From the NCBI RefSeq assembly GCF_036057275.1, contig NZ_CP107945.1:1364001-1428000 (forward strand): 64,000 bases of DNA. The letters are read 5' to 3'. Origin of the DNA: Streptomyces sp. NBC_00390 (GTDB taxonomy: Bacteria; Actinomycetota; Actinomycetes; Streptomycetales; Streptomycetaceae). The position numbers and the translations under genes are program-made. The notes below the pieces were generated by a model. That model saw only the letters and a list, made by a program, of their open reading frames with translations. It was not told the origin of the DNA and ran no database searches. Below, in pieces: positions 8,291 through 17,027 of this stretch (position 1 is the stretch's first letter; every line of letters begins with the position of its first letter).

Positions 8291-8815
8291 ATGGCGCTCG
8301 GGGACCTGGTGAAGCTGCGGGCGATGGGGCCTTCGGATGCCGAAGCGCTCTGGCGCTGGAACCACGATCCGGATGTGATGCGCTGGATGGACGACACCTA
8401 CCCGCAGTCGCTCGCCCAGGTCGAGAAGTGGATGACCGAGCGGGCGCGCAACACGTACGCAGACGTGCTGTTCGGCATCGAGGTGCTCGATGACGGCAAG
8501 CTCATCGGTCTCGTCGCGCTGCACGGCGCGGAACCGGAGAAGGGCTGCGCCGAGCTCGACATCTACCTCGGCGAGAAGGAGTACTGGGGACGCGGCCACG
8601 CCACCGACGCCATGCGGACGGCATGCCGCTACGGCTTCGACGACATGCGGCTGCACAAGATCACACTGACCGTGGTCACCGAGAACCACGCCGCTCACCG
8701 CGTCTACGAGAAGGTCGGCTTCGTCGACGAGGGCAGGCTGCGACAGGTCTTCCGGCGCGACGGCCGGTGGTACGACATGTTCACCATGGGCCTGCTCGAA
8801 GGCGAACTGCGCTGA
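8291..8815 (+). CDS. GNAT family N-acetyltransferase (RimJ/SpeG-like)
   Basis: Acetyl-CoA-dependent N-acetyltransferase of 174 residues. Seen: an N-terminal LRAMGPSDAEALWRW segment, the beta4 strand ELDIYLGEKEYWGRGHATDA containing the acetyl-CoA pyrophosphate loop (W-G-R-G-x-A/G), and the C-terminal ENHAAHRVYEKVGFVDEG motif of RimJ/SpeG-type enzymes. Substrates of such enzymes range from ribosomal-protein N-termini to polyamines. The SpeG-like layout, next to ornithine metabolism, makes a polyamine or amino-acid substrate thinkable, but this is inference. It converges on the Lrp/AsnC gene with 15 bases between stops. Confidence 0.85.
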   Translation: MALGDLVKLRAMGPSDAEALWRWNHDPDVMRWMDDTYPQSLAQVEKWMTERARNTYADVLFGIEVLDDGKLIGLVALHGAEPEKGCAELDIYLGEKEYWGRGHATDAMRTACRYGFDDMRLHKITLTVVTENHAAHRVYEKVGFVDEGRLRQVFRRDGRWYDMFTMGLLEGELR

Positions 8816-8830
8816 CTGCGCCGGCTCCGG

Positions 8831-9352
8831 TCAGTCCGAGAGGCCGGGCGCGGATGCGTCGCCGCCGGGCGCCGTGGCGGCCCGGCCGGCACCGGCCTCC
8901 GGACTGCCGGTGAGCAGGTGGGAGAGCACCATGTAGCTGATCGTCTTGCGGATGAACGGCTCGGCCCGGATGCGCTCGAGCACCTCTTCGAAGTGCTCCA
9001 CATCGGTGGCCCGCACATGCAGCAGCGCGTCGGCGCCGCCGGTCACGGTCATCGCGGCCATGATCTCGGGGTAGTTGCGGACGACTTCGGCCAGGCGCCG
9101 GGGCGGGGCGGCGCTGTCGCAGTACACCTCGACATACGCCTCCGTGCGCCAGCCGAGGGCGGCCGGCCGGACCGTGGTCGTGAAACCGGTGATGATGTCG
9201 CTCTCGCGCATCCGGTCGACGCGCCGTTTGACGGCGGTGGCCGACAGGCCGATCGCCGCACCGATCTCGGTGAAACTGGTCCGCGCGTTCGCGACCAGGG
9301 CGGCCACGATCTTCCGGTCCAACTCGTCGAACGGAACCGACTTGTTCGTCAT
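8831..9352 (-). CDS. Lrp/AsnC family transcriptional regulator
   Basis: DNA-binding regulator of 173 residues. The N-terminal winged HTH (about 10-60) has DELDRKIVAALVANARTSFTEI followed by the recognition helix around LSATAVKRRVDRM. The RAM (ligand-binding/oligomerisation) domain runs from about 65 to 145, with the GG of VTGGADALLHV typical of the effector site. A Gly/Ala-rich tail follows. Members respond to amino acids and bind palindromic DNA as octamers. It lies near the DDAH-rocD operon, whose upstream region has a 20-bp perfect palindrome, so it likely controls arginine/ornithine breakdown (inference from context). There is no sequence oddity. Confidence 0.88.
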   Translation of the reverse strand: MTNKSVPFDELDRKIVAALVANARTSFTEIGAAIGLSATAVKRRVDRMRESDIITGFTTTVRPAALGWRTEAYVEVYCDSAAPPRRLAEVVRNYPEIMAAMTVTGGADALLHVRATDVEHFEEVLERIRAEPFIRKTISYMVLSHLLTGSPEAGAGRAATAPGGDASAPGLSD

Positions 9353-9390
9353 ATTGGTGATCCTTCGGGCGGCCTGGTCGCGCGCGGACC

Positions 9391-10164
9391 TTACCGGAAG
9401 ATCGCCATCGCCTGCACTTCAAGGATCGCGTCGTCGGGGTTCCAGTCCTGGACCTTGCCGAGGCAGCGGGCCGAGAAGTTGCCCCGCGGCACCTCGTTGC
9501 GCAGGCCCTCGGTCGCGCAGGTGACCCGCACCCGCGGCCCCCGGGCGGGGACGTCGGGGTCCCCGTAGGGTGCGAGGAAAACCGTGGTCTCGGGGGATTC
9601 CTCGATCTTGCGGAACCGGCCCCTGATCAGGACGAAGTCCTCGATGTCCCGCAGCCGTACGCTCCGCTGCGACGCCCTGGTCCCGTGCAGCGTCGCAAGT
9701 CCCCGTACCAGCGCCGTGTTGCGCCGTACGCTCTGGTTGACGAGGTCGACATGGACGATGACGTCCTTCTGCTCAAGCACGTCCATGATGACGCCGATCA
9801 CCGAAATGGGTTCGGCCACCTGCATGTACTTGCTGACGATCTCGCTGTTGTCCCGCTTGCCGCCGCCCGCGCTCAGCCCGAGGACACTGGCGCGGATGGT
9901 GCCGTCCTTGCTGTCGATGGTCCGCTGCTCCACCTCCTTGCGCAGCGCCGCCGCGTGGCCGCGCATCTGGTAGTGGTCCATGACGGACCGGTCGTGCAGA
10001 TAGAAACAGATGCTGTACGTGAGGTTCTGGCCACTACCGCGCCTGCCGCTGGAGAGCCGGATGACCGCCATGACCAGCAGCGTGACGGCTCCGGCCACCG
10101 TCAGCAGCCACAGAAGCATCCAGGGCCACCAGACGCCCCACCACGCCTCACTGAACACACCCAC
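9391..10164 (-). CDS. unrecognised membrane-anchored protein (third gene of SBP/VWA operon)
   Basis: 257 residues. One N-terminal transmembrane segment (about 10-37, WWPWMLLWLLTVAGAVTLLVMAV) is followed by a soluble domain that is probably cytoplasmic, given the RLSSGRR positive stretch after the helix. The domain opens with SICFYLHDRSVMDHYQMRG and contains SAGGGKRDNSEIVSKYMQVAEPISVIGVIMDVLEQKDVIVHVDL. That layout loosely recalls DUF6414-type proteins, but I do not claim membership. The start overlaps the end of the VWA gene by 17 bases. No enzyme motif is visible. Function unknown; it most likely works with the two binding-protein-like products of the same operon. Confidence 0.75.
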   Translation of the reverse strand: MGVFSEAWWGVWWPWMLLWLLTVAGAVTLLVMAVIRLSSGRRGSGQNLTYSICFYLHDRSVMDHYQMRGHAAALRKEVEQRTIDSKDGTIRASVLGLSAGGGKRDNSEIVSKYMQVAEPISVIGVIMDVLEQKDVIVHVDLVNQSVRRNTALVRGLATLHGTRASQRSVRLRDIEDFVLIRGRFRKIEESPETTVFLAPYGDPDVPARGPRVRVTCATEGLRNEVPRGNFSARCLGKVQDWNPDDAILEVQAMAIFR

Positions 10165-11743
10165 GTATCTCCTTGAAAGCGCTCAGGAGCGACTGGGCGG
10201 TGGCGTCGACCATCCGGCCGCCGGTGGCCCGTGCCGCTCGATCGAGTTCCCTGGTGTCCGCCTCCCCGTAGCGGACGGTGTAGGTGCGCACCTCCCGTGC
10301 CTCCCGGGGCAGCGCGCCGTGCTTGCGGACGAAGGCGTCGAGGTCCATCCCCGCATTGTTCTCGCCGTCGGTCATGAGCACGATGGAGACGTCCTGCCCC
10401 CGCTTCTCACGTACCAGGGAGGCCACTTCACCGTAGGCGTGGTCGAGGGCGGACCAGATGGCCGTGGACCCGGCGAAGTCGTCGGAGGCCACGAAGGAGC
10501 GCAGCCGGTCCAGGTCACGCTGTCCCTCGTAGGTCACGCTGCGCTCGTCCAGCACCCGGCCGCCGAAGCGCATCACGGTGAGCGTCTCGCCCCGGTGGAA
10601 CCGGACGAACTTGCCGGAGCGCGAGTCGTCCGCCCCGCTGAGGCCGCCGAACGCATCGCGCAGCTGCGCGATGCGCTCGCCGCGCATCGAACGGGAGAAG
10701 TCGAGCAGGAAGATCACCCGCGCTGGACTGTTCCGCTCCGGATCCCCGTAGTCGGCGAGCAGCCGGTCCACGACCTCCTGGTCGGCGGGGAAGTACAGGG
10801 CGTTGCCGAGGGGCTCGCGCAGGCCGGCGGAGCGGGGAACAGCCGGATCGATCGGCCGGCGCCGCGTGCGCTCCATGATTCTCTTCTGGACCGTCTCGCT
10901 CCTGAGCCAGTCCACCATCCTGTCGTACGCGTCCCGCTCGGCCGGGTCGAGCAGCAGCACCGGGTAATCGGAGAGCACCATGCCGTCGTCGGGGTAGACG
11001 ATCTCCAGCGGCCGGCGCAGCCTGCCGCTCGCGTTGAGCGAGAGCAGTTCGGATTCATAGGTGATCAGGGCGCCCAGTTCGTCCTGTTGGCGTACGAAGT
11101 CGCCGGCCAGGCGGTCGGAAGAGTCCGCGGTGAGCTCGTGGCCGGCGAAGAAGCCGCGCAGCCGGTCGCAGGAGACGTCCTGGGGGCGCAGCGGGCTGCC
11201 CGTGCCGGCCGCGGCGGTCGCGACTCCTACGAGAGCGGCGAGTCCGCTGTTGCTGCGCCGCGGGTCGGCCATCGCGAACTTCAGGGTGCCGTCGGCCGCC
11301 GCGTCCGCGGCGTCGGCCCAGGAGATCCGGCCGTCGTTCGCGCCGCGGCGCAGCTGTGCGGCCAGTGCGGGCCGCATGCCGATGACGACGGGCGATCGCA
11401 TGATGCCGGTCGCGAGCGGCGGCTCGGCGCCCGGCGCGGTCTCCTTCTGCTTGAGCCGCAAGTAGCGGTCGGAGGAGAGCCAGGCGAGATCGTGCCGGTA
11501 CTTTCCGGAGGCGAGGGCGTTGCTGGCGTCCACGGTGCCCCGGTAGTCGATCTCCAGCCTGATCCCGGTCTCACGGCGCAGATCGTCGAGGACGGGGCCC
11601 ATGTCGGCAAGTTCCGAACTGGCCAGGACCCTCAGGGTCACGTTCTCGGGCCGGTCCGTGGAGCAGGCCGTGGCCGCGGCGAGCCAGAGGCCGGCCAGGC
11701 ACAGGGCCACAACGCGCCTTGCCCGGTGGCGGCGCGGGCGCAT
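10148..11743 (-). CDS. lipoprotein with binding-protein-like and VWA domains
   Basis: 531 residues. A lipoprotein signal ends in AATAC (Cys27). Residues about 34-300 resemble an ABC-type substrate-binding protein (TLRVLASSELADMGPVLDDL, FAMADPRRSNSGLAAL, GALITYESELL, YPDDGMVLSDYPVLLL). Residues about 340-531 form a von Willebrand A domain with a good MIDAS, DFSRS (Asp348, Ser350, Ser352), plus STAIW and MTDGENN. It is therefore a membrane-tethered extracytoplasmic protein with a metal-dependent adhesion or partner-binding module. It is the second gene of three, starting on the last base of the upstream stop (TGATG) and overlapping the next gene by 17 bases. Binding-protein plus VWA fusions occur in actinomycetes, but I know no defined role. 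Confidence 0.8.
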   Translation of the reverse strand: MRPRRHRARRVVALCLAGLWLAAATACSTDRPENVTLRVLASSELADMGPVLDDLRRETGIRLEIDYRGTVDASNALASGKYRHDLAWLSSDRYLRLKQKETAPGAEPPLATGIMRSPVVIGMRPALAAQLRRGANDGRISWADAADAAADGTLKFAMADPRRSNSGLAALVGVATAAAGTGSPLRPQDVSCDRLRGFFAGHELTADSSDRLAGDFVRQQDELGALITYESELLSLNASGRLRRPLEIVYPDDGMVLSDYPVLLLDPAERDAYDRMVDWLRSETVQKRIMERTRRRPIDPAVPRSAGLREPLGNALYFPADQEVVDRLLADYGDPERNSPARVIFLLDFSRSMRGERIAQLRDAFGGLSGADDSRSGKFVRFHRGETLTVMRFGGRVLDERSVTYEGQRDLDRLRSFVASDDFAGSTAIWSALDHAYGEVASLVREKRGQDVSIVLMTDGENNAGMDLDAFVRKHGALPREAREVRTYTVRYGEADTRELDRAARATGGRMVDATAQSLLSAFKEIRGCVQ

Positions 11744-12987
11744 CAGGGCCGCCCCGGCAGAGGTTCGACGGCGGGGCAGTCGCCGACGATGGAGATCATC
11801 CGCTCCAGATGGCGCAGCCGGGGCATCGAGGTCCTGGTGTCGTTGCTCTCCATCGACGGGACGGGGATGTTCCGGTCCCGCAGGAAGCCGGTCAGCTGAT
11901 CGCCGGATATCTGGCCGGTCGGATCGAGGATGCGGAAGCCGAGTTCCATGGCCCGTCGGCGTAACTCCGGATCGGTGGTGATGAGTTCACCGAGCCGGTC
12001 ACCGTCGGCGTTGAGCGCGATGAACTGGGGCTGGGTCACCAGCCGGCTGGACGGGTACAGCAGCACCCGCTGTCCGTCCAGCTTCTGCGACTCGGCCTGA
12101 TGGCGCACCTGGTAGCTGAGGTACTGGTGCTCGTACGCCACCACCACAGGGGCGATCGCCTTGCCCTCCGGGGAGATGTAGGTGCGGAACACATCCGCGG
12201 CCGGCAGTCCCTGCTCCATGAGGTGCTTGATCGCCCGCGCCCGCTCGTCCGCCTCCGGGTCCGTGTCCGGCACTTCGTCGCCCTTGCCGTGCCAGGTGAA
12301 CGCGACCAGCGCCAGATAGGTGCCTGCCGAATTGGAGCCGCACACATCGGGGCTCTGGGTGACGATCCGGTTGGCGTTGGTGATGCCGTGATCCCTTATC
12401 CCGATGTCGTTCCACCGCACCTGCCGGTGGATGTGGTCGAGGAACTTCGGCATGTCCAGCACGTAGTACAGCGGTCCGTCCGGTCCTGAATCACCCTGCG
12501 CGGTGGCGATCCCGGCGTCTCGCAGGGTGTCGGCGTATTCGCGGTAGGTGGCGAGCACGATGGGACTGACGAACGGCCGGTGCACCTTGGCGTATTGGTT
12601 CTTCGATGCGCGGACGGTGGTGACCAGGTCCCCGGCCGGCTGGCCCGAGGGAAAGACGAAGTCGTACCGGGACATGTCCCGGATCGCCACCTCACGCGAC
12701 CCTGAGCTGGTGATGTGCACCCGTATGTGATGCTTCATCAAAATGCGCTGGACCTCGGGGTCCTCGAAGAAGTCCCGCTTGGAGGCCATCTTCCCTTCGA
12801 GGGTGATGACCCGCTGGAAGGGAAGCAGGATGTTCCCCGAGACCGCCAGCGTGACCGCACTGATCAGTACGGCGGCCAGCAGCGGCACGGCGACGACCAG
12901 GAAGCTGCGCCGCGACGACAAGGACGCCGAACCCTGGCGGATCGCCAGCCGCGGCTCCTCGATGACCGGTCTTTCCCCGATGGCCAC
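11743..12987 (-). CDS. membrane-anchored binding-protein-like protein (first gene of SBP/VWA operon)
   Basis: About 414 residues. A short cytoplasmic N-terminus, one transmembrane helix (about 27-52, FLVVAVPLLAAVLISAVTLAV) and a large extracytoplasmic region. RVHITSSGSREVAIRDMSRYDFVFPSGQPAGDLV and the later IVTQSPDVCGSNSAGTYLAL resemble a type-II periplasmic-binding fold; LITTDPELRRRAMELGFRI near the end also occurs in such proteins. I chose the GTG at 12987, behind GGGGGAGG; a GTG at 13002 has its Shine-Dalgarno too close. Ligand and partners are unknown. With the downstream VWA lipoprotein it makes a pair of related extracellular modules, perhaps sensing a common ligand or each other. Confidence 0.72.
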   Translation of the reverse strand: MAIGERPVIEEPRLAIRQGSASLSSRRSFLVVAVPLLAAVLISAVTLAVSGNILLPFQRVITLEGKMASKRDFFEDPEVQRILMKHHIRVHITSSGSREVAIRDMSRYDFVFPSGQPAGDLVTTVRASKNQYAKVHRPFVSPIVLATYREYADTLRDAGIATAQGDSGPDGPLYYVLDMPKFLDHIHRQVRWNDIGIRDHGITNANRIVTQSPDVCGSNSAGTYLALVAFTWHGKGDEVPDTDPEADERARAIKHLMEQGLPAADVFRTYISPEGKAIAPVVVAYEHQYLSYQVRHQAESQKLDGQRVLLYPSSRLVTQPQFIALNADGDRLGELITTDPELRRRAMELGFRILDPTGQISGDQLTGFLRDRNIPVPSMESNDTRTSMPRLRHLERMISIVGDCPAVEPLPGRP

Positions 12988-13110
12988 GGCCGCCTCCCCC
13001 ACAGTCCCCCGACCCGTGGCTGTCAGCCTGTCGCACCTGGATGGCCTCCTGGGCGCATTCAGCTCAATCCGAGGTGAACACCTGGGTATACGGCGAGGGC
13101 ACGCAGGGCG

Positions 13111-13135
13111 GACGGGGTCCCGGGTCGGCCCCGTC
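13111..13135. terminator. possible terminator after the MFS gene
   Basis: GACGGGG (13111-13117) pairs with CCCCGTC (13129-13135) across an 11-base loop, just past the leftward MFS stop. The stem is short, so this is a moderate call. Confidence 0.4.
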
Positions 13136-13142
13136 AGTCGCG

Positions 13143-15554
13143 TCAGTCCTCGTGGCCGAGCTGCAGGTCGCGCTCGGTGCGACCGCCGCCCGCGACCTGC
13201 AGGACGGTCGCAACCGGCGGGTAGCCGGCGGCGATCACGGTGTACTCGCCGGACGACAGGTCCACGAAACGGAATGTGCCGTCGGGGCCCGTGGTCATGG
13301 TGTCCACGACATTGCCCGCCGCGTCGAGCAGGGTGACGCGGGCGTCGTCCACCGGCCGTCCGTCTCCGGCGCGCACCGTGCCGCGCAGCAGGGCGCCGCC
13401 GGCCAGTTCGATGTCCTGCCGGGTCTCCCGGGACGCCTGCACGCTCACGGGGTGGGCGGCGGGCCGGAACGCGGGGGCGCTGGCGGCGAGCGTGTACTCC
13501 CCCGCCACCAACTCCGTGATCACATAGCCGCCTTCGCGTCCGCTGCGGGTGGTGGCCACGACCTCGCCGCGGACATCGGTGAGGGTGACCGCGGCGTCCC
13601 GCACCGGGGAGCCGTCGGCGGTCACGACCGTCCCGGCGAGCCGTCCCGCGCCGCCGAGCACCACGTCGAGTTCGACGGGCCGCTCGCCGACGGTCACGGT
13701 GACGGCCTGCGGCTGGTGCCCGCCGGCCGCCGCGATCATGACGTACGAGCCGGATCCGGGCACACTCAGCGCGTACCGGCCGTCCTCGCCGCTCGCGCCC
13801 CGGCCGATCTGCCGTCCCGTGACGTCGATGAGCGTGAGCGCGGCACGCGGCACGGTGCTGCCGTCATGGTGCTGCACGATGCCGCAGACGGGGACTCCGG
13901 CGGCGCGGTGGGCGGGGCCCGGCCGGGCGCCCGGTGCGCCGGTGCCCGGGGTGGCGCTGCGGGCGTGCGGGACGGCGGGCTCGGCGGCGTAGGCGTTGTG
14001 GGACACCAGCGGTTTCTCCTTGAGGAAGAAGGCGATGAGCAGGCCGAGCACGAGAACCGGCACAAGGAAGAGGAAGATCCGGGGCATCGCGTCCGCGTAC
14101 GCCTGGACATAGCCGTCGCGCACGGCGGGCGGCATGGCGTGCACCAGCTGCGGAGTGATGGACGCGGGATCAGGGAGGTCCGCTCCCGCGGGAAGGCGGT
14201 CGGCGAGGGCTTCGGTGAGCCGGTCGGCGAAGAGCGTGCCGAAGACTGCCGCGCCGACGCTGCCGCCGATCTGCCGAAAGTAGTTGTTGGCGCTGGTGGC
14301 GGTGCCGAGGTCGGCGGGTGGCACCGCGTTCTGCACCGCGAGGACCAGTACGGGCAGCACCAATCCGATGCCCACGCCGAGCACGGCCTGCCAGATGCTG
14401 TACTCCAGCCGGGATGTCGCGGCGTCCAGACCGGAGAGCAGCCACATGCCGACGGCCGCGACCGCGCTGCCGAGGACCGGGTAGACCTTGTAGCGCCCGG
14501 TGTGGCTGATGAGGTGTCCCGAGACGATGGAGGCGACGACGATGCCGCCCATCAGCGGGAGCATCAGCAGGCCCGATTCGGTGGCGCTGGCGCCGTCGAC
14601 CATCTGGAGGAAGGTCGGCAGATAGCTGGCCGCGCCGAAGAGTGCGACGCCGATGACCGCACCGACGAGGGAGGTGACAGTGAAGACGGAGTCCCGGAAC
14701 AGCCGCAGCGGAATGACGGGTTCGGGTGCGAAGTGCTCGACGACCAGGAAGAGCAGGGTGCTTGCGGCTGCCCCGGCGGCGAGCGACAGGATGACGTTCG
14801 AGTCCCATGCGTACTGCGTGCCGCCCCAACTGGTGAGCAGGACCAGGCAGGTGGAGGCGGCGGCGAGGAACAGTGCGCCGAGGACGTCGAGCCGGGCGCG
14901 GGCGGCAGGCCTGGGAAGCTTGAGGACCAGGGTGACCACGAGCAGGGTGACCAGGCCGAAGGGGACGTTGAAGTAGAAGCACCAGCGCCAGGAGGCGTGA
15001 TCGGTGAAGAAACCGCCGAGCAGGGGGCCGGCGACGGAGGCGAGTCCGAACGCGGCCCCGATCAGTCCCATGAAGCGGCCGCGCTCCCGGGGCGGGACGA
15101 TGTCCGCGATGATCGCCTGCACGCCGATCATGAGCCCGCCGGCGCCCGCGCCCTGGAGGGCACGGAAGGCGATGAGCTGGTCCATGGTGCGTGACCAGCC
15201 GGCCAGTGCGGAGCCGACGACGAAGACGACGATGGCGAACTGGAAGACGCCCTTGCGGCCGAAGAGATCGCCGAGTTTGCCGTAGACCGGCAGGCCGATG
15301 GTGGCGGTGAGCAGATAGGCGGTGATCGCCCAGGGCATCCGGTCCAGGCCCTGCAGCTCACCGACGATCTTCGGCAGAGCGGTGGCGACGATCATCTGCT
15401 CCAGCGCGGCGAGCAGCAGCGCGAGCATCAGAGCCATGAAGACCAGGCGTACGCGGCGTGGACTGAGCGCGGCGGGGGCGTCGGTCGCGGAGGCTGCGGG
15501 TGGCATGGCCGCCGGTGCGGCCTGCTCGTCCTTCACCAGTGTGCTGCCGCCCAC
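13143..15554 (-). CDS. DHA2-type MFS exporter with three C-terminal carboxypeptidase-regulatory-like repeats
   Basis: About 803 residues. Residues about 25-510 are a 14-helix MFS drug:proton antiporter (EmrB/QacA type): [17 protein letters not shown] in helix 1, motif [12 protein letters not shown] and the motif-C-like [14 protein letters not shown]. From about 555 follow three similar 75-85-residue beta-sandwich repeats, each with a G-x-V...D/G-x-P-V...A-x-V-T-L core and a D-G/G-G-Y/F-x-x-x-x-L-x-x-G-x-Y-T/V end, as in CarboxypepD_reg/CnaB-like domains. The GTG at 15554 has GGGGAGA 8 bases upstream; an in-frame ATG at 15608 is possible. The repeats follow the last helix, so their side of the membrane depends on helix count (cytoplasmic for 14). 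Substrate unknown. Confidence 0.88.
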   Translation of the reverse strand: MGGSTLVKDEQAAPAAMPPAASATDAPAALSPRRVRLVFMALMLALLLAALEQMIVATALPKIVGELQGLDRMPWAITAYLLTATIGLPVYGKLGDLFGRKGVFQFAIVVFVVGSALAGWSRTMDQLIAFRALQGAGAGGLMIGVQAIIADIVPPRERGRFMGLIGAAFGLASVAGPLLGGFFTDHASWRWCFYFNVPFGLVTLLVVTLVLKLPRPAARARLDVLGALFLAAASTCLVLLTSWGGTQYAWDSNVILSLAAGAAASTLLFLVVEHFAPEPVIPLRLFRDSVFTVTSLVGAVIGVALFGAASYLPTFLQMVDGASATESGLLMLPLMGGIVVASIVSGHLISHTGRYKVYPVLGSAVAAVGMWLLSGLDAATSRLEYSIWQAVLGVGIGLVLPVLVLAVQNAVPPADLGTATSANNYFRQIGGSVGAAVFGTLFADRLTEALADRLPAGADLPDPASITPQLVHAMPPAVRDGYVQAYADAMPRIFLFLVPVLVLGLLIAFFLKEKPLVSHNAYAAEPAVPHARSATPGTGAPGARPGPAHRAAGVPVCGIVQHHDGSTVPRAALTLIDVTGRQIGRGASGEDGRYALSVPGSGSYVMIAAAGGHQPQAVTVTVGERPVELDVVLGGAGRLAGTVVTADGSPVRDAAVTLTDVRGEVVATTRSGREGGYVITELVAGEYTLAASAPAFRPAAHPVSVQASRETRQDIELAGGALLRGTVRAGDGRPVDDARVTLLDAAGNVVDTMTTGPDGTFRFVDLSSGEYTVIAAGYPPVATVLQVAGGGRTERDLQLGHED

Positions 15555-15773
15555 GGATCTGTCTCCCCTCGTCGCCTGCGCGCCGCCATTCTCCGCATTA
15601 CGCGCCAAGTGGGAGCAAGCCGGACGACGGCACGCCCGTGACCGGGCGGAGGGGTCAACTGGTGTGCGGGGGGCGCGTTTCAGGCGCTCATCAGGAGCTT
15701 TCCCGCGGCGCCGGGTGCGCGGGGCGCACGAGACGCCGCGGGGAAAACCACTCGATCCGGTGAGTGCGCTTCT

Positions 15774-16217
15774 CTACTTCTCGACTTCGGCGGCGAGCCT
15801 GGCGAGCACGGCGTCGTAGATCCGGCTGAGGCCCTTGGGAGCGAAGGTCCGCTCGAAGAAGCCGCCGATGCCGCCGGCGCCGTTCCACACGGTGGTGACG
15901 ACGGCCCGGGACTTGCCCTCACCGGCCGGGGTGACGGTCCAGGTGGTCACCATCGAGGAGTTGCGGTCCTTCTCGACGAGCTGCCCGTCGGTGGGCTCGG
16001 TGACCTCGAGCAGGCAGTCACGGATGCGCTTGCTGGTCGCCTGGAGCTTCCAGTGGACGAGCGTGCCCTCACCGTCGCCGCCCTCGCGGACCTCGTACTC
16101 ACTGAAGTGCTCGGTCAGGAGCTTCGCGCGGGTGTTCTCGTAGTCGGCCACGGCATCGAACACCGTCTCCGCGTCAGCCGCGATGATCCGCTCCGTGGTG
16201 GCCTCGACCTGCGCCAT
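15774..16217 (-). CDS. SRPBCC family protein (polyketide cyclase/START-like)
   Basis: 147 residues in the helix-grip lipid/ligand-binding family. Start MAQVEATTERIIAADAETVFDAVADYENT is typical of actinobacterial SRPBCC proteins; SRAVVTTVWNGAGGIGGFFERTFAPKGL makes the C-terminal long helix region. The ATG at 16217 has GGAGG seven bases upstream, favouring it over the longer frame starting at 16262. Proteins of this type bind hydrophobic ligands or lipids, and some act in polyketide or membrane lipid metabolism; no ligand can be read. It is a single gene, with 183 bases to the next leftward gene upstream. Confidence 0.82.
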   Translation of the reverse strand: MAQVEATTERIIAADAETVFDAVADYENTRAKLLTEHFSEYEVREGGDGEGTLVHWKLQATSKRIRDCLLEVTEPTDGQLVEKDRNSSMVTTWTVTPAGEGKSRAVVTTVWNGAGGIGGFFERTFAPKGLSRIYDAVLARLAAEVEK

Positions 16218-16400
16218 TCCTGTTCCTCCAACAATCGCTCCGAACGGGGTACGGCAAGCCAACCACCCCGCGAGCCCCCTCCCAAATCAAGCGGCCGGCG
16301 GTCCCGGCCGTACGAGGCAGCAGAGGCAGCACGGGGCAGCACGCCATGGGTCAAGAAGCAGGCGACCGGAAGCACGTCCGGCGCGGTGCGCGGCCTCCGA

Positions 16401-16787
16401 TCAGGGGCAGCGGTCCGCAAGGACGCAGAACTCGTTCCCCTCCGGGTCGGCAAGTACGACCCAGCTCGCATCGCCCTGGCCGACGTCGGCGTGTCGAGCA
16501 CCCAGGTCGAGCAGGCGACGGACCTCTTCCTCCTGCTCCCTGTCGGTCGGGTTGACGTCGATGTGGAGCCTGTTCTTGACGATCTTGCCCTCGGGCACGT
16601 GCGCGAAGGTCAACCTCGGCGGCACTGGGCCAAGGCGGTTCCTGCCTTCAGGCACCGCAGGGGAGCCGATGATGACAATTCCGTCGCCTTCGTCCTGCAC
16701 CTCGTAGTCAAGGACCGCGCACCAGAACCGGGCGAGACCGCTGGGATCGGCACAGTCGATCGCAAGCTCGGTGAACTTACTGGTCAT
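16401..16787 (-). CDS. VOC family protein (glyoxalase/bleomycin-resistance fold)
   Basis: 128 residues. Two beta-alpha-beta-beta-beta modules are visible: FTELAIDCADPSGLARFWCAVLDYEV at the start and RLHIDVNPTDREQEEEVRRLLDLGA in the middle, ending with VVLADPEGNEFCVL. The last Glu in EGNEFC and His in LHIDV are at the usual metal-ligand positions. The family covers glyoxalases, dioxygenases and antibiotic-binding proteins; this small 'CDPxxLARFWxxxL' subgroup is abundant in Streptomyces and mostly uncharacterised. It is divergent from the radical SAM gene; the LexA-like box at 16983-16994 lies 196 bases upstream of its start, so co-regulation is possible but weak. Confidence 0.85.
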   Translation of the reverse strand: MTSKFTELAIDCADPSGLARFWCAVLDYEVQDEGDGIVIIGSPAVPEGRNRLGPVPPRLTFAHVPEGKIVKNRLHIDVNPTDREQEEEVRRLLDLGARHADVGQGDASWVVLADPEGNEFCVLADRCP

Positions 16788-16980
16788 GTCAGGACCTTCC
16801 AGTCACGTAGCGGGTCCGCCGAAGGTCACACGCTAACCGCAGTGTTCGACGGCGAGGTGGGCCGCACGTGGCGTGCGTTCGTCGAGGGCCTGGTGGGGGC
16901 GCAGTGTCATCCCACCGTCCTTCCCGACCCCCTCGACTCAACCCCCTGCCGGAAAGTTGGCTCACTCCCAGCACGATCAT

Positions 16981-16996
16981 GGGAACGTATGTTCTA
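16981..16996. promoter_or_regulatory. LexA/SOS-like box
   Basis: GAAC-GTAT-GTTC (16983-16994) is a perfect dyad matching the core of the actinobacterial LexA operator (TCGAAC-N4-GTTCGA). Only the outermost bases deviate (GG and TA). It lies 33 bases before the ATG of the radical SAM gene, a normal repressor position. Confidence 0.6.
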
Positions 16997-17027
16997 TTCT
17001 GTGGCCAGTGCTACCGAGGAGGCGTCC

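Noticed and set aside
10010..15194. Long rightward frames (629 and 717 codons) antisense to the SBP/VWA operon and MFS gene
   Set aside because: No motif; antisense composition; the leftward frames have signal peptides, helices and a MIDAS motif.
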